Source: Achromobacter sp. Root83
Lineage (GTDB): Bacteria; Pseudomonadota; Gammaproteobacteria; Burkholderiales; Burkholderiaceae_B
Reading direction: 5' to 3'
DNA length: 64,000 nucleotides
NCBI RefSeq assembly: GCF_001428845.1
Contig: NZ_LMIU01000022.1
Span: forward strand, 310,001-374,000
Part shown: positions 40,075-48,621 of the stretch, piece by piece
Numbering within the stretch: the stretch's first letter is position 1
Layout of the letters: the number at the start of each line of letters is the position of its first letter
Notes under the pieces: model-generated
Told to the model about the DNA's origin: nothing
Databases searched by the model: none
Seen by the model: only the letters and a program-made list of their open reading frames with translations
Program-made: the position numbers and the translations under genes

Positions 40075-40773
40075 ATGTCTTTTGTGTTTGCTCCCGCCGC
40101 TCCGGTTGCCGTGCCCATCGCCGGCGGCCCGGACAGCTTTCCCGTGCGCCGCGTCTACTGCGTGGGCCGCAACTACGCCGCCCATGCGCGTGAGATGGGC
40201 TTCGACCCCGACCGCGAACCGCCGTTCTTCTTCTGCAAACCCGCCGACGCCGTGGTGCCTGTCGCGGAAGGCAGCACCTTGTCCCTGCCCTATCCGCCCG
40301 AAACGTCGAACCTGCACTACGAAATCGAACTGGTCGCGGCCATCGGCAAGGGCGGCGCCGATATCCAGGTCGAAGACGCGCTGCAGCACGTGTGGGGCTA
40401 TGCCGTGGGCCTGGACATGACCCGGCGCGACCTGCAGATGAAGATGCGCGAAGCCGGCCGGCCCTGGGAACTGGGCAAGGCCTTCGACCAGAGCGCGCCC
40501 ATCGGTCCGCTGCACCCCGCGAAATCCGTTGCCGGCATCGAGCAGGCAGGCATCTGGCTGCAGGTCAATGGCGCGGACAAGCAGCGCAGCGATGTCGGCA
40601 AGCTGATCTGGTCCGTCGCCGAAACCATCGCGTACCTGTCCAGGTATTTCAGGCTGGAAGCCGGCGACCTGATCTACACCGGCACACCCGAAGGCGTGGG
40701 TCCGGTAGTGCGCGGCGACACGATGGTCGGCGGTGTCGACGGCCTGGGCACGCTCAGCGTGCGGATGGTGTAA
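40075..40773 (+). CDS. nagK: Fumarylpyruvate hydrolase (FAH family)
   Basis: A 232-residue hydrolase of the fumarylacetoacetase superfamily that cleaves fumarylpyruvate to fumarate and pyruvate, the last step of the glutathione-dependent gentisate route. VYCVGRNYAAHAREMG opens the domain. Metal ligands are the two Glu of HYEIELVAAI (about residue 83) and the Asp of GYAVGLDMTRRDLQ (about residue 109). The C-terminal IYTGTPEGVGPV is the family's substrate-proximal loop. It is 55 bases downstream of the dioxygenase and 13 bases upstream of the isomerase gene; the three form the complete lower pathway. Confidence 0.9.
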   Translation: MSFVFAPAAPVAVPIAGGPDSFPVRRVYCVGRNYAAHAREMGFDPDREPPFFFCKPADAVVPVAEGSTLSLPYPPETSNLHYEIELVAAIGKGGADIQVEDALQHVWGYAVGLDMTRRDLQMKMREAGRPWELGKAFDQSAPIGPLHPAKSVAGIEQAGIWLQVNGADKQRSDVGKLIWSVAETIAYLSRYFRLEAGDLIYTGTPEGVGPVVRGDTMVGGVDGLGTLSVRMV

Positions 40774-40786
40774 CCCAAGGGAACCC

Positions 40787-41425
40787 ATGCAACTCCACAG
40801 CTTCTTCAACAGTTCCACGTCCTACCGCGTGCGCATCGCGCTTGCGCTCAAGGGCCTGTCCTACGAGTACCTTCCCGTGAACCTGCGCAAGCAGGAACAG
40901 CGCGATGCGGACTACGTCGCCAGGAATCCGTCGGCCGGCGTGCCGCTGCTGACCGACGGCGACACGCAGCTATCGCAGTCGCTCGCCATCATCGACTACC
41001 TGGACGCCACCCATCCCGAACCGCGCCTGATCCCCGCCAGCACGCCGGCCCGCGCCCGCGTGCTGGAGCTGTCCGACGCCATCTCCTGCGACATCCACCC
41101 GGTCAACAACATGCGCGTCCTGCGCTACCTGCAAGAGGTGCTGGGGGCCAGCGACGAACAGAAAAACGCCTGGTACCACCACTGGATCCGCGAGGGCCTG
41201 ACCGCGGTGGAAGCCATGCTGGCCCGCCATGGCCACGGCGCGTATTGTTTTGGCGACGCGCCGACGCTGGCGGATTGCTGCCTGGTTCCGCAGGTGGCCA
41301 ACGCCCAGCGCATGGGCTGCGACCTTTCCGCCTATCCGCGCATCCTGCGCATCCACGAACATTGCAGCGCGCAACCTGCCTTCCAGCAGGCGGCGCCCGC
41401 ACGGCAACCGGACTTCAAACCATGA
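40787..41425 (+). CDS. nagL: Maleylpyruvate isomerase (zeta-class GST)
   Basis: A 212-residue zeta-class glutathione transferase that converts maleylpyruvate to fumarylpyruvate with glutathione as cofactor. The zeta motif is NSSTSYRVRIALALKG (residues about 7-22), with the catalytic Ser in SST; the thioredoxin-like domain continues through VPLLTDGDTQLSQSLAIIDYLD, the glutathione-binding cis-Pro and SQS segments. The C-terminal all-helical domain includes DAPTLADCCLVPQ, the usual N-capping box region. Same length as MaiA/NagL proteins. Its TGA overlaps the ATG of the chorismate mutase gene by 4 bases, so the two are translationally coupled. Confidence 0.9.
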   Translation: MQLHSFFNSSTSYRVRIALALKGLSYEYLPVNLRKQEQRDADYVARNPSAGVPLLTDGDTQLSQSLAIIDYLDATHPEPRLIPASTPARARVLELSDAISCDIHPVNNMRVLRYLQEVLGASDEQKNAWYHHWIREGLTAVEAMLARHGHGAYCFGDAPTLADCCLVPQVANAQRMGCDLSAYPRILRIHEHCSAQPAFQQAAPARQPDFKP

Positions 41426-41805
41426 ACCCCCAAGAACCCGACACCCAGGGCGCGCCGCTGCGCGAGTACGCCGATCCCGCCTACCGTCCGCTGTGCGCCA
41501 GCCTGGCCGAGGTGCGCGCCAACATCGACAGGCTGGACGACGACATCGTCCGGCTGATCGCCGAACGCGCCATGTACGTGAAGGATGCCGCGCGCTTCAA
41601 GCGCGACGCCTTCCAGGTGAGCGCGCCCGCGCGCCAGGCCCAGGTCTTCGACAAGGCCAGGCAGCTTGCCGAACGCCACAACCGGGGCTTCACCCATCTG
41701 GAACAGGTGGTGGACGCCACCTACCGCGCGATGGTTGCCGCCTTCATCGCCAATGAACAGACCTACTTCGACACCATGAAAGACGTGGGAGACACGCATG
41801 CATGA
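41422..41805 (+). CDS. AroQ-type chorismate mutase/isochorismate-pyruvate lyase-like protein
   Basis: A 127-residue all-helical protein of the AroQ family. The first helix is EVRANIDRLDDDIVRLIAER, with an Arg early in the helix and a second Arg in AERAMYVKDAARFK, followed by the active-site Lys; the second part has PARQAQVFDKARQLAERHN. The spacing matches AroQ and PchB (isochorismate-pyruvate lyase). There is no signal peptide, so it is cytoplasmic. It overlaps the maleylpyruvate isomerase stop by 4 bases and its own 3' end overlaps the Bug receptor gene by 8, so it is a true operon member. Its job in aromatic breakdown is not clear; a lyase on an enolpyruvyl-type aromatic precursor is possible. 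Confidence 0.82.
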   Translation: MNPQEPDTQGAPLREYADPAYRPLCASLAEVRANIDRLDDDIVRLIAERAMYVKDAARFKRDAFQVSAPARQAQVFDKARQLAERHNRGFTHLEQVVDATYRAMVAAFIANEQTYFDTMKDVGDTHA

Positions 41806-42814
41806 TATTTCGACTCCGCTGCCCGGACGCGCGCTCGCGCGCCGCATCGCCATCCGCGCGCTGGCCCTGGGTTTTGCCGCATTGACGCCGCTGGCCGCCG
41901 CCCAGGCCGCCGACGCCTGGCCCAGCCAGCCGCTCAAGGCGGTGGTGCCGTTCGGCCCCGGTTCCAGCCCCGACCAGGTCGCCCGCATCGTCGGCGAAAA
42001 GGCCGGCGCGATCCTGGGCCAGACCATCGTGATCGAGAACAAGCCGGGTGCCAGCGGCAACATCGGCACCTTCGCCATCGCCAACGCCAAGCCGGACGGC
42101 TACACCTTCGGCGTATCCATCACCGGCCCGCTGGTGAACAACACGCTGCTGTTCGACAAGCTGCCCTATGCGCCCGCCACCGACCTGTCGCCGCTGACCC
42201 TGGCCGTCCACCAGCCCAACGTGCTGGTCGTGCCCGCCAGCGCCGGCATCGACAGCATCGGGCAATTGCTGGAAGCATTGAAGAAGAATCCGGACAAGTA
42301 CAACTTTCCCTCCCCGGGCGCAGGCACCGTTTCGCACCTGGCCGTGGAATTGCTGCTGCAGCAGATCGGCGCGAAAGCCACCCACGTTCCTTATCCCTCT
42401 TCGCCCGCCGCGCTGACCTCGCTGCTGTCCGGAGACACCCAGTTCGCCGCGCTGCCGCCCATCGCGGTCATGCCGATGGTGAAGGATGGACGCCTAAAGG
42501 CGCTGGCCGTCACCTCGTCCAAGCGCTCCACCCTGCTGCCCGAGATTCCGACGCTGGCGGAAGTCGGGGTACAGGGCATCGAGGGCTCGGCATGGATCGG
42601 ATTCGTGGTGTCTTCCAAGACGCCGGCCGACGTCCAGAAAAAACTGTCCGACGCGCTGATCCAGGCGATCCGCGACCCCGAGGTCGTCAAGCGGCTGCAG
42701 GCCCAGTTCATGGACCCGGTGGGAGACACGCCAGCCGAATTCCGCGGCTACATGGACGCGGAGCTCAAGCGCTGGGAGCCCCTGATCAAGAAACTGGGCA
42801 TCAAGGGCCAGTAA
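41798..42814 (+). CDS. Bug-family (TctC-like) solute-binding protein, gentisate operon
   Basis: A 338-residue periplasmic receptor of the tripartite tricarboxylate transporter superfamily. The signal peptide ends AAQAA/DAWPSQPLK. Mature motifs are VPFGPGSSPDQVARIV, IENKPGASGNIGTFAIANAK, SPGAGTVSHLAVELL and PVGDTPAEFRGYMDAELKRW, the usual Bug pattern. Bug proteins bind carboxylates and aromatic acids; here the ligand is plausibly 3-hydroxybenzoate or gentisate. GGGAG lies ahead of the ATG, which sits inside the end of the chorismate mutase gene. No TctA or TctB membrane gene is present in the window, as is common for Bug receptors in this group. Confidence 0.9.
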   Translation: MHDISTPLPGRALARRIAIRALALGFAALTPLAAAQAADAWPSQPLKAVVPFGPGSSPDQVARIVGEKAGAILGQTIVIENKPGASGNIGTFAIANAKPDGYTFGVSITGPLVNNTLLFDKLPYAPATDLSPLTLAVHQPNVLVVPASAGIDSIGQLLEALKKNPDKYNFPSPGAGTVSHLAVELLLQQIGAKATHVPYPSSPAALTSLLSGDTQFAALPPIAVMPMVKDGRLKALAVTSSKRSTLLPEIPTLAEVGVQGIEGSAWIGFVVSSKTPADVQKKLSDALIQAIRDPEVVKRLQAQFMDPVGDTPAEFRGYMDAELKRWEPLIKKLGIKGQ

Positions 42815-42863
42815 GCGCCGCGCAGGCAGTCACGCAGCAACCGCAACACGCAAGGAGAATCAG

Positions 42864-44216
42864 ATGCTCATCACCGAACCCGCCCGCCAGGTCCCCCTCT
42901 ACGGCGAATATGAAGTCGTCGTGCTGGGCGGCGGCCCGGCCGGCGTGCTGGCGGCCGCCAGCGCCGCGCGCAACGGCGCCAGCGTGCTGCTGGTGGAACG
43001 CTACGGCTTTCTGGGCGGCATGGGCACGGCCGCCGGGGTCTCGAATTTCTGCGGGCTGCACGCCAATATCCACGGCGATATCCGGCAGGTAGTACACGGC
43101 ATGACGGACGACCTGCTGGACCGCATGCGCGCGATGGACGGGCTGAACGATCCGCATCTGATCCTGGGCAAGATCCACGCCCAGGCCTACGACATCTCGG
43201 CCTTCAAGTGCGCCGCCGACGGCCTGGTGCAGGACAGCGGCGCGCAGGTCCTGTTCCACGCACTGGCCACCGGTCTGGCGCGCGACGAGCGCGGCCGCGT
43301 GGACGCTTTGTTCCTGGAAACCAAGTCCGGCCGCTGCGCGGTGCGCGCCAGGATATTCATCGACTGTTCGGGCGATGCGGACATCGCCCAATGGGGCGGC
43401 CTGCCGTTCGAAAAGGGCGACGCGCACGGCCACATGCTCTACCCCACGCTGATGTTCAAGGTGGGCAATGTGGACGGCGCCCGCGCGCAGGAAGCCTGGA
43501 AGACCATTCCCCAACTGATGGACCAGGCCGCCGCCAGCGGCGAATTCACCTTCCCCCGGCGCGGCGCCATCGTCCGGCCGCAAAAACACGACTACGAATG
43601 GCGCGTCAACGTGACCCAGCTTGCCAACGCGGACGGCAGCGCGGCCGACGGCACCGATGCCGCCTCGCTGTCGGCGGGCGAACTGGAAGGCCGCCGGCAG
43701 ATCATGCAGTACCTGGGCTTCCTGCGCGCGAAAGTGCCGGGCTTCGAACAGGCCTATGTCCTGGACATCGCCCCGCAGCTTGGCATCCGCGAAACGCGCC
43801 GCATCGTGGGCGAGGCCGTGCTGAGCAAAGAGGACGTGCTGGGCTGCGCGGACTTCCCCGACAGCATCGGCGTCAATGGCTGGCCGCTGGAGATGCACAC
43901 GGCCGGCGACGTGCAATGGATGTGGCCGCCCATCCCCGAATCGCGCGGCTACAACCAGCTTCCGTTTCGCATGATGGTGCCCAAACGCGGCCCGGGTGTG
44001 GCCGACAACGTGCTGGTGGCGGGCCGTTGCGCGTCCATGACGCACGAAGGCCAGTCCGCCGCGCGCGTCAGCGGAAGCTGCTTTGTCATGGGCGAGGCGG
44101 CGGGCACCGCAGCCGCGATGGCGCTGCGCGCGGGCATCGCGCCCGGCGACATATCCATTCCCGCGCTGCAGGCGCAGCTTGAACAACAGGGTGCCTTCCT
44201 GGGCGGCCAGCACTGA
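42864..44216 (+). CDS. FAD-dependent oxidoreductase of unknown substrate, gentisate operon
   Basis: A 450-residue flavoprotein. The Rossmann fold is at VVVLGGGPAGVLAAASAARN (about residue 19), with VLLVERYGFLGGMGTAAGV after it; a second FAD motif is FIDCSGDADIAQWGG, and the C-terminal ribose-phosphate segment is NVLVAGRCASMTHEGQSAARV. This architecture is the family named FAD-dependent oxidoreductase (FAD_oxidored), whose members act on diverse small molecules. Neighbouring genes suggest a step feeding 3-hydroxybenzoate or gentisate, but the reaction cannot be told. AAGGAG seven bases before the ATG supports the start. It follows the Bug gene by 49 bases and precedes the hydroxylase by 19. 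Confidence 0.8.
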   Translation: MLITEPARQVPLYGEYEVVVLGGGPAGVLAAASAARNGASVLLVERYGFLGGMGTAAGVSNFCGLHANIHGDIRQVVHGMTDDLLDRMRAMDGLNDPHLILGKIHAQAYDISAFKCAADGLVQDSGAQVLFHALATGLARDERGRVDALFLETKSGRCAVRARIFIDCSGDADIAQWGGLPFEKGDAHGHMLYPTLMFKVGNVDGARAQEAWKTIPQLMDQAAASGEFTFPRRGAIVRPQKHDYEWRVNVTQLANADGSAADGTDAASLSAGELEGRRQIMQYLGFLRAKVPGFEQAYVLDIAPQLGIRETRRIVGEAVLSKEDVLGCADFPDSIGVNGWPLEMHTAGDVQWMWPPIPESRGYNQLPFRMMVPKRGPGVADNVLVAGRCASMTHEGQSAARVSGSCFVMGEAAGTAAAMALRAGIAPGDISIPALQAQLEQQGAFLGGQH

Positions 44217-44235
44217 ACCGGCGCGAGATTCCGAC

Positions 44236-45459
44236 ATGACTACTAGCCTGGCTGGAAAGCCGAAGACGCAAACCGTGATCGTCGTGGGCGGCGGTATCGG
44301 CGGACTGGCCGCCGCGCTGGCGCTGACGCGGCAAGGCATCGCCGTGCAGCTCCTGGAGCAGGCCGCGCACATCGCCGAGATCGGCGCCGGCATCCAGTTG
44401 GGGCCCAACGCCTTCGCGGCGCTGGATGCCCTGGGGGTCGGCGTCAAGGCCCGCGAGCGCGCCGTCTTCACCGACCACATCATCATGATGGACGCCGTGG
44501 ACGCCAAGGAGGTGGTGCGCATCGACACTGGCGATGCCTTCCGCGATCGCTTCGGCGGTCCGTATGCCGTGATCCATCGCGCCGACATCCACCTGTCCAT
44601 CCTGGAAGCCGTGCAGCAGAATCCGCTGATCCGCTTTCGCACATCCACCCAGATCACCAGCATGTCTCAGGACGAGCGCGGCGTGGAGGTCGTGGACACC
44701 TTGGGCAACCGCTATCGCGCCGATGCCATCGTGGGCGCGGACGGCGTCAAGTCCGTGATCCGCGAGCGCATGGTGGGCGACCCCGCGCGCGTGACCGGCC
44801 ACGTGGTCTACCGCGCCGTGGTCGAACGCGACAACATGCCCGAGGAACTGCGCATCAACGCGCCCGTCCTATGGGCGGGGCCCCACTGCCATCTGGTTCA
44901 CTACCCCTTGCGCGGCGGCCAGCAATACAACCTGGTCGTCACCTTCCACAGCCGCGAGAACGAGGAATGGGGCGTGCGCGAGGGCAGCAAGGAAGAGGTG
45001 CTGTCGTACTTCCAGGGCATCCACCCGCGTCCGCACCAGATGCTGGACCGCCCCACCTCATGGAAACGCTGGGCCACCGCCGACCGCGAGCCGGTCGAAC
45101 GCTGGGGCCAGGGCCGCGCCACCATCCTGGGAGACGCCGCCCACCCCATGACGCAATACATGGCGCAGGGCGCCTGCATGGCGCTGGAAGACGCCGTGAC
45201 ACTGGGCGAAGCCATTCGCCATTGCGGACACGATCTGGAAGCCGCCTTCCGGCTGTACGAATCGATCCGGATTCCGCGCAGCGCCCGCGTGGTCTGGTCC
45301 ACCCGCGAGATGGGCAGGATCTACCACGCCCGAGGGGTCGAACGCACCGTGCGCAACATGCTGTGGACGGGCCGCAGCCAGACCCAGTTCTATGACGCGT
45401 TGCAATGGCTGTATGGCTGGAAGGTCGAGAACTGCCTCGCGGGAGGCGTCGCGACGTAA
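44236..45459 (+). CDS. 3-Hydroxybenzoate 6-hydroxylase-like FAD monooxygenase
   Basis: A 407-residue class A flavoprotein hydroxylase. It has VVGGGIGGLAAALALTR for FAD binding, the FAD/NAD(P)H motif ADAIVGADGVKSVIRERMVG and the second FAD motif ATILGDAAHPMTQYMAQGAC. The family includes 3-hydroxybenzoate 6-hydroxylases (NagX, MhbM and similar), which make gentisate from 3-hydroxybenzoate with NADH and O2; salicylate hydroxylases are close relatives. Because the operon encodes gentisate dioxygenase, 3-hydroxybenzoate 6-hydroxylation is favoured. The ATG at 44236 gives the family N-terminus. It supplies the upper step for the three lower-pathway enzymes. Confidence 0.85.
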   Translation: MTTSLAGKPKTQTVIVVGGGIGGLAAALALTRQGIAVQLLEQAAHIAEIGAGIQLGPNAFAALDALGVGVKARERAVFTDHIIMMDAVDAKEVVRIDTGDAFRDRFGGPYAVIHRADIHLSILEAVQQNPLIRFRTSTQITSMSQDERGVEVVDTLGNRYRADAIVGADGVKSVIRERMVGDPARVTGHVVYRAVVERDNMPEELRINAPVLWAGPHCHLVHYPLRGGQQYNLVVTFHSRENEEWGVREGSKEEVLSYFQGIHPRPHQMLDRPTSWKRWATADREPVERWGQGRATILGDAAHPMTQYMAQGACMALEDAVTLGEAIRHCGHDLEAAFRLYESIRIPRSARVVWSTREMGRIYHARGVERTVRNMLWTGRSQTQFYDALQWLYGWKVENCLAGGVAT

Positions 45460-45531
45460 TTGAAGTCTCGGGAGAAACCCGTCTGCCGCCAGCCAGGGGG
45501 CAAACGAACATAAGCACAAGAGGAGACAACC

Positions 45532-46707
45532 ATGAACAAAAGCACACTCCGCGGCGCCGCCGCCGTCATGCTGTCATTGGCCTCGTACGCGGCCAGCGCC
45601 CAGCAGAAGCCGGTGGACATCGGCTTCATCGGCACCCTGTCCACGCCCGCCGGCTACATCGGCGAAGACGAACGGGATGCCTTCATGCTGGCCGTCAAGG
45701 AAGGCGGCGGCAAGCTTGGCGGCGTGCCGGTCAACGTGCGCGTCGAGGACGACGCGCTCAAGCCCGCCAACGCCAAGCAGATCGCCGACAAGATGGTGCA
45801 GGACGGCGTGCGGCTGTTCACCGGCGTCAACTTCTCGAACGTGATGGCCGCGGTCGGCCCCACCGTCCTGAACGCCGGCGCCTTCTATGTCAGCCTGAAC
45901 GCCGGCCCCTCCAACTACGCGGGCAAGGCCTGCAAGCCCAACTACTTCTCCGTCGCATTCCAGAACGACTCGTACGCGGACACCGCCGGCATGGCGGCCA
46001 ACGAACTGGGCGCCAAGCGCGTGGTCATCATGGCCCCGAACTACCAGGCCGGCCGCGACGCCGTCGCCGGCTTCAAGCGCACCTACCAGGGCGAGATCGC
46101 CGACGAGATCTACACCAAGCTGGAACAGGCCGACTTTTCGGTCGAGCTGGCGCGCACCCGCTCGCTCAACCCCGACGCCATCTTCCAGTTCCATCCCGGC
46201 GGCGCGGGCATCAACCTGACCAAACAGTTCGCCAACTCCGGGCTGTCCGACAAGATCAAGATGATCACCCCCATCTACTCGATGGACGACCGCATGCTGG
46301 CCGCGACCGGCACGGCGGGCAAGGGCTTCTACCTGAGTTCGCTCTGGAGCGCCGACCTGGACAACGCGCAAAACAAGCACTTCGTGGACGCCTTCACCAA
46401 AGCCTACAACCGCGTGCCCACCGCCTACGCCGCGCAGGCCTACGACACCGCCAACCTGATCGCCTCGGGCCTGAAGGCCGTCGACGGCGACATCGCCGGA
46501 CGCCCGGACGACTTCCGCAACGCCTTGCGTAAAGCGGACTTCCCCAGCGTGCGCGGCAAGTTCAAGTTCGGCCCGAACCAGCATCCCATCCAGGACTGGT
46601 ACCTGCTGCACATCGAGGCCGGCCCGGACGGGAAGCTGATCTACAAGAACCTGAAAGTGCTTGCCCGCGACCACACCGACGTCCACGCCGCGGATTGCAA
46701 GATGTAG
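45532..46707 (+). CDS. ABC transporter substrate-binding protein (branched-chain/aromatic type)
   Basis: A 391-residue type I periplasmic binding protein of the LivJ-like family, many members of which bind aromatic acids. The signal peptide ends ASA/QQKPVDIGFIG. Motifs include TLSTPAGYIGEDERDAFMLA, NAKQIADKMVQDGVRLFTGV and YAAQAYDTANLIASGL, the standard order of this fold. GAGGAGA precedes the ATG. It ends the gentisate operon; no matching permease or ATPase genes follow, so it must use a transporter encoded elsewhere or act as a sensor. With the Bug receptor it gives the operon two unrelated periplasmic receptors, presumably for aromatic substrates. Confidence 0.88.
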   Translation: MNKSTLRGAAAVMLSLASYAASAQQKPVDIGFIGTLSTPAGYIGEDERDAFMLAVKEGGGKLGGVPVNVRVEDDALKPANAKQIADKMVQDGVRLFTGVNFSNVMAAVGPTVLNAGAFYVSLNAGPSNYAGKACKPNYFSVAFQNDSYADTAGMAANELGAKRVVIMAPNYQAGRDAVAGFKRTYQGEIADEIYTKLEQADFSVELARTRSLNPDAIFQFHPGGAGINLTKQFANSGLSDKIKMITPIYSMDDRMLAATGTAGKGFYLSSLWSADLDNAQNKHFVDAFTKAYNRVPTAYAAQAYDTANLIASGLKAVDGDIAGRPDDFRNALRKADFPSVRGKFKFGPNQHPIQDWYLLHIEAGPDGKLIYKNLKVLARDHTDVHAADCKM

Positions 46708-46741
46708 GCCGGGGCGCCGGGCAAAGCACCTTTGCCCGGCC

Positions 46742-47104
46742 CTAATCCTTGTCCTCGCAGAAACTCAAGCGGTTGCCGAACGGATCGATGACCGCCATCA
46801 CCCGCCCCCAAGGCATGTCCTCGACGCACGGCCGCATATAGCCATAGCGCTTCGCGCTGACCTCGGCGTGGAATTCGTCCACGCCCTGCATCCGCACGAA
46901 CACCGCCGACCCCGGCGTCCCATCGCCATGATGCTCGCTCAGGTGCAGCACCAGATCCCCTCGATGCACCTGCGCATAAAGCGGCATGCCCGCTTCGAAG
47001 CGATGCTCCCAATCCCACGTGAACCCCAGGAAATCCAGATAGAACTCGCGCGCCTTCTCCAGGGAAAAGATTCGCAGGATGGGAATGGCGGCGTGCCACC
47101 ACCA
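46742..47104 (-). pseudogene. Glyoxalase/bleomycin-resistance family gene lacking a proper start
   Basis: The frame encodes about 120 residues of a VOC-superfamily protein: AAIPILRIFSLEKAREFYLD, then FLGFTWDWEHRF, LVLHLSEHHGDG, and the C-terminal GRVMAVIDPFGNRLSFCEDK, all typical of the Ble-like glyoxalase group. Upstream of AAIPIL the frame runs into a TGA at 47105-47107 with no ATG, GTG or TTG. The ATG at 47104-47106 is out of frame by one base and would give MVVA followed by the domain if one base were removed. The composite repeat begins only five bases further upstream (47112). Either a frameshift or repeat-mediated loss of the 5' end has damaged the gene; a sequencing error is the alternative. 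Confidence 0.65.
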
Positions 47105-47111
47105 TCACGCA

Positions 47112-47420
47112 AGACACCGCGTAAGCCCCAAAAGGCCGCCCGCGCGGCCGGCCTGGGGCGGGCCCCGCAAGACGCTTCAACCCCCAAAAATGACGGCAAG
47201 AACCTAAAGAACCCCACCCGCCCCCACACCCGCGAAGCTGAAACCACTAGAGCCCGGCGTGGCGGCGGCCTGGGGTGCGCGGGGCGTCAGATGCGCCCGA
47301 GGGAATCGGAAGGCAGTCGCCGAAGGCGACAACGACGATGACAACGGGGCAGTCCGGAGCGAAGGCTCCGGACCGCAATCGCAGCCCCGCGCACCCCAGG
47401 CCGCCGCCACGCCGGGCGTC
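47112..47420 (+). repeat. 309-bp composite intergenic repeat, copy B
   Basis: Same length and order as copy A at 36957-37265: conserved left module (47112-47220), variable spacer, conserved right module (47250-47420). The right module is bounded by perfect 33-base inverted arms at 47253-47285 and 47384-47416. Inside lie two more hairpins, GTCGCC/GGCGAC near 47326-47340 and GTCCGGAGC (47352-47360) with GCTCCGGAC (47365-47373). No transposase frame is present, so it is MITE-like or a structured intergenic repeat. It touches the damaged 5' end of the glyoxalase gene. Confidence 0.9.
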
Positions 47421-47433
47421 AAAAGAAAGCAAA

Positions 47434-47461
47434 ACGCCCGCCAAAAAATCCCGGCGGGCGT
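47434..47461 (-). terminator. Terminator of the leftward Bug gene
   Basis: ACGCCCGCC (47434-47442) pairs with GGCGGGCGT (47453-47461). Read leftward, the loop is T-rich and the stem is followed by TTTTG, placed 55 bases after the Bug gene's stop at 47517. It fits an intrinsic terminator for that gene. Confidence 0.65.
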
Positions 47462-47516
47462 AATGAAAACACAATCAACAGGGCATCCAACCAAAGACCC
47501 CCATCAACCAAAAACA

Positions 47517-48533
47517 TCAATTCAAACTAGCACCCGAGATCTTCACGATCTCCTGATACTTCGCCTTCTCGGCCTTCACGAACTCCGCGAACGCCTCAGG
47601 CGTCATCGGCCCCGTTTCGGACCCCATGGTCAGCAAACGCTGCTTCACATCCGGCTGCCCCATCGCGTCCGCATAGGCCTTGTTCAGCTTGGCCACCACC
47701 GGCGCCGGCGTGCCGCCCGTCGTGAACACGCCAAACCACGTCCCCAGGTCAAAACCCTTGACCCCCGACTCCTCGACCGTCGGCACGTCCGCCAGCAGCG
47801 ACGAACGCTGAGCGGTGGTAACGGCCAGCGCCTTCACCTTGCCGTCCTTGATCAGCGGCGCCGAAGCCGCCAGATTGTCGAACATAAAATCCGACTGCCC
47901 CGACAACAGCGCCAACTGCGCCGGCGCCGCGCCCTGGTAAGGGATGTGCTCGACATTGATGCCCGCGCGTGCCTTCAGCAGCTCGCCCGACAGATGGCCC
48001 GCGCTGCCGTTGCCGCCCGAACCGTAGTTCAGCTTGCCCGGATTCTTCTTGGCGTAATCGATCAGATCGGCCAGCTTCTCGATCTTGTTCTTCTGCGCGA
48101 ACTCGACGTTCATCACCAGCACGTTCGGCACCGACGCCACGATCGTCACCGGCGCGAAATCCTTCACCGGGTCATACGGCAGATTGGCGAACAGCCAGGG
48201 ATTGATCGCGTGCGTGGCGACCGCGCCCATCACCAGCGTGTAGCCGTCGGCCGGCGCCTTGGCCACCAGGTCCGCGCCGATGTTGCCGCCCGCGCCCGAA
48301 CGGTTTTCCACGATGACGGCCTGGCCCAGCGAACCGCGCACCTTCTCGGCCAGCAGGCGGGCCATGGTGTCCAGCGGACCGCCAGGCGGGTAAGGCACGA
48401 CAAAACGGATCGGCTTGGCCGGGAAATCGGCGGCTTGCGCCAGCGCGGGCGCGCCGAAAGGCAGGGTCGCGGCCAGCGCCACGGCGCCTTGCAACAGGGC
48501 GCGGCGCACAGCGCTGCGGGGGGTACGCGTCAT
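47517..48533 (-). CDS. Bug-family (TctC-like) solute-binding protein
   Basis: A 338-residue periplasmic receptor. The signal peptide has an Arg-rich start (RTPRSAVRRALLQG) and ends ALAQA/ADFPAKPIR. Family motifs: FVVPYPPGGPLDTMARLLAE, VENRSGAGGNIGADLVAKAP, DGYTLVMGAV, GKLNYGSGGNGSAGHLSGEL and IPYQGAAPAQLALLSGQSDF. GAGGAGA upstream of the ATG at 48533 decides the start over the in-frame ATG at 48560. It lies downstream of, and on the same strand as, the IclR gene at 48622-49395 with an 88-base gap. It may take up the substrate of the divergent CoA-transferase/MaoC block, in addition to the Bug gene inside that block. Confidence 0.9.
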   Translation of the reverse strand: MTRTPRSAVRRALLQGAVALAATLPFGAPALAQAADFPAKPIRFVVPYPPGGPLDTMARLLAEKVRGSLGQAVIVENRSGAGGNIGADLVAKAPADGYTLVMGAVATHAINPWLFANLPYDPVKDFAPVTIVASVPNVLVMNVEFAQKNKIEKLADLIDYAKKNPGKLNYGSGGNGSAGHLSGELLKARAGINVEHIPYQGAAPAQLALLSGQSDFMFDNLAASAPLIKDGKVKALAVTTAQRSSLLADVPTVEESGVKGFDLGTWFGVFTTGGTPAPVVAKLNKAYADAMGQPDVKQRLLTMGSETGPMTPEAFAEFVKAEKAKYQEIVKISGASLN

Positions 48534-48621
48534 GATGGTGTTCTCCTCACTCTGGATCAATGGCGGCTCGTAGCATACCGCACAGTCGTCAATGAGGTAA
48601 CAAAGCGCTACTTCGCTTCCG

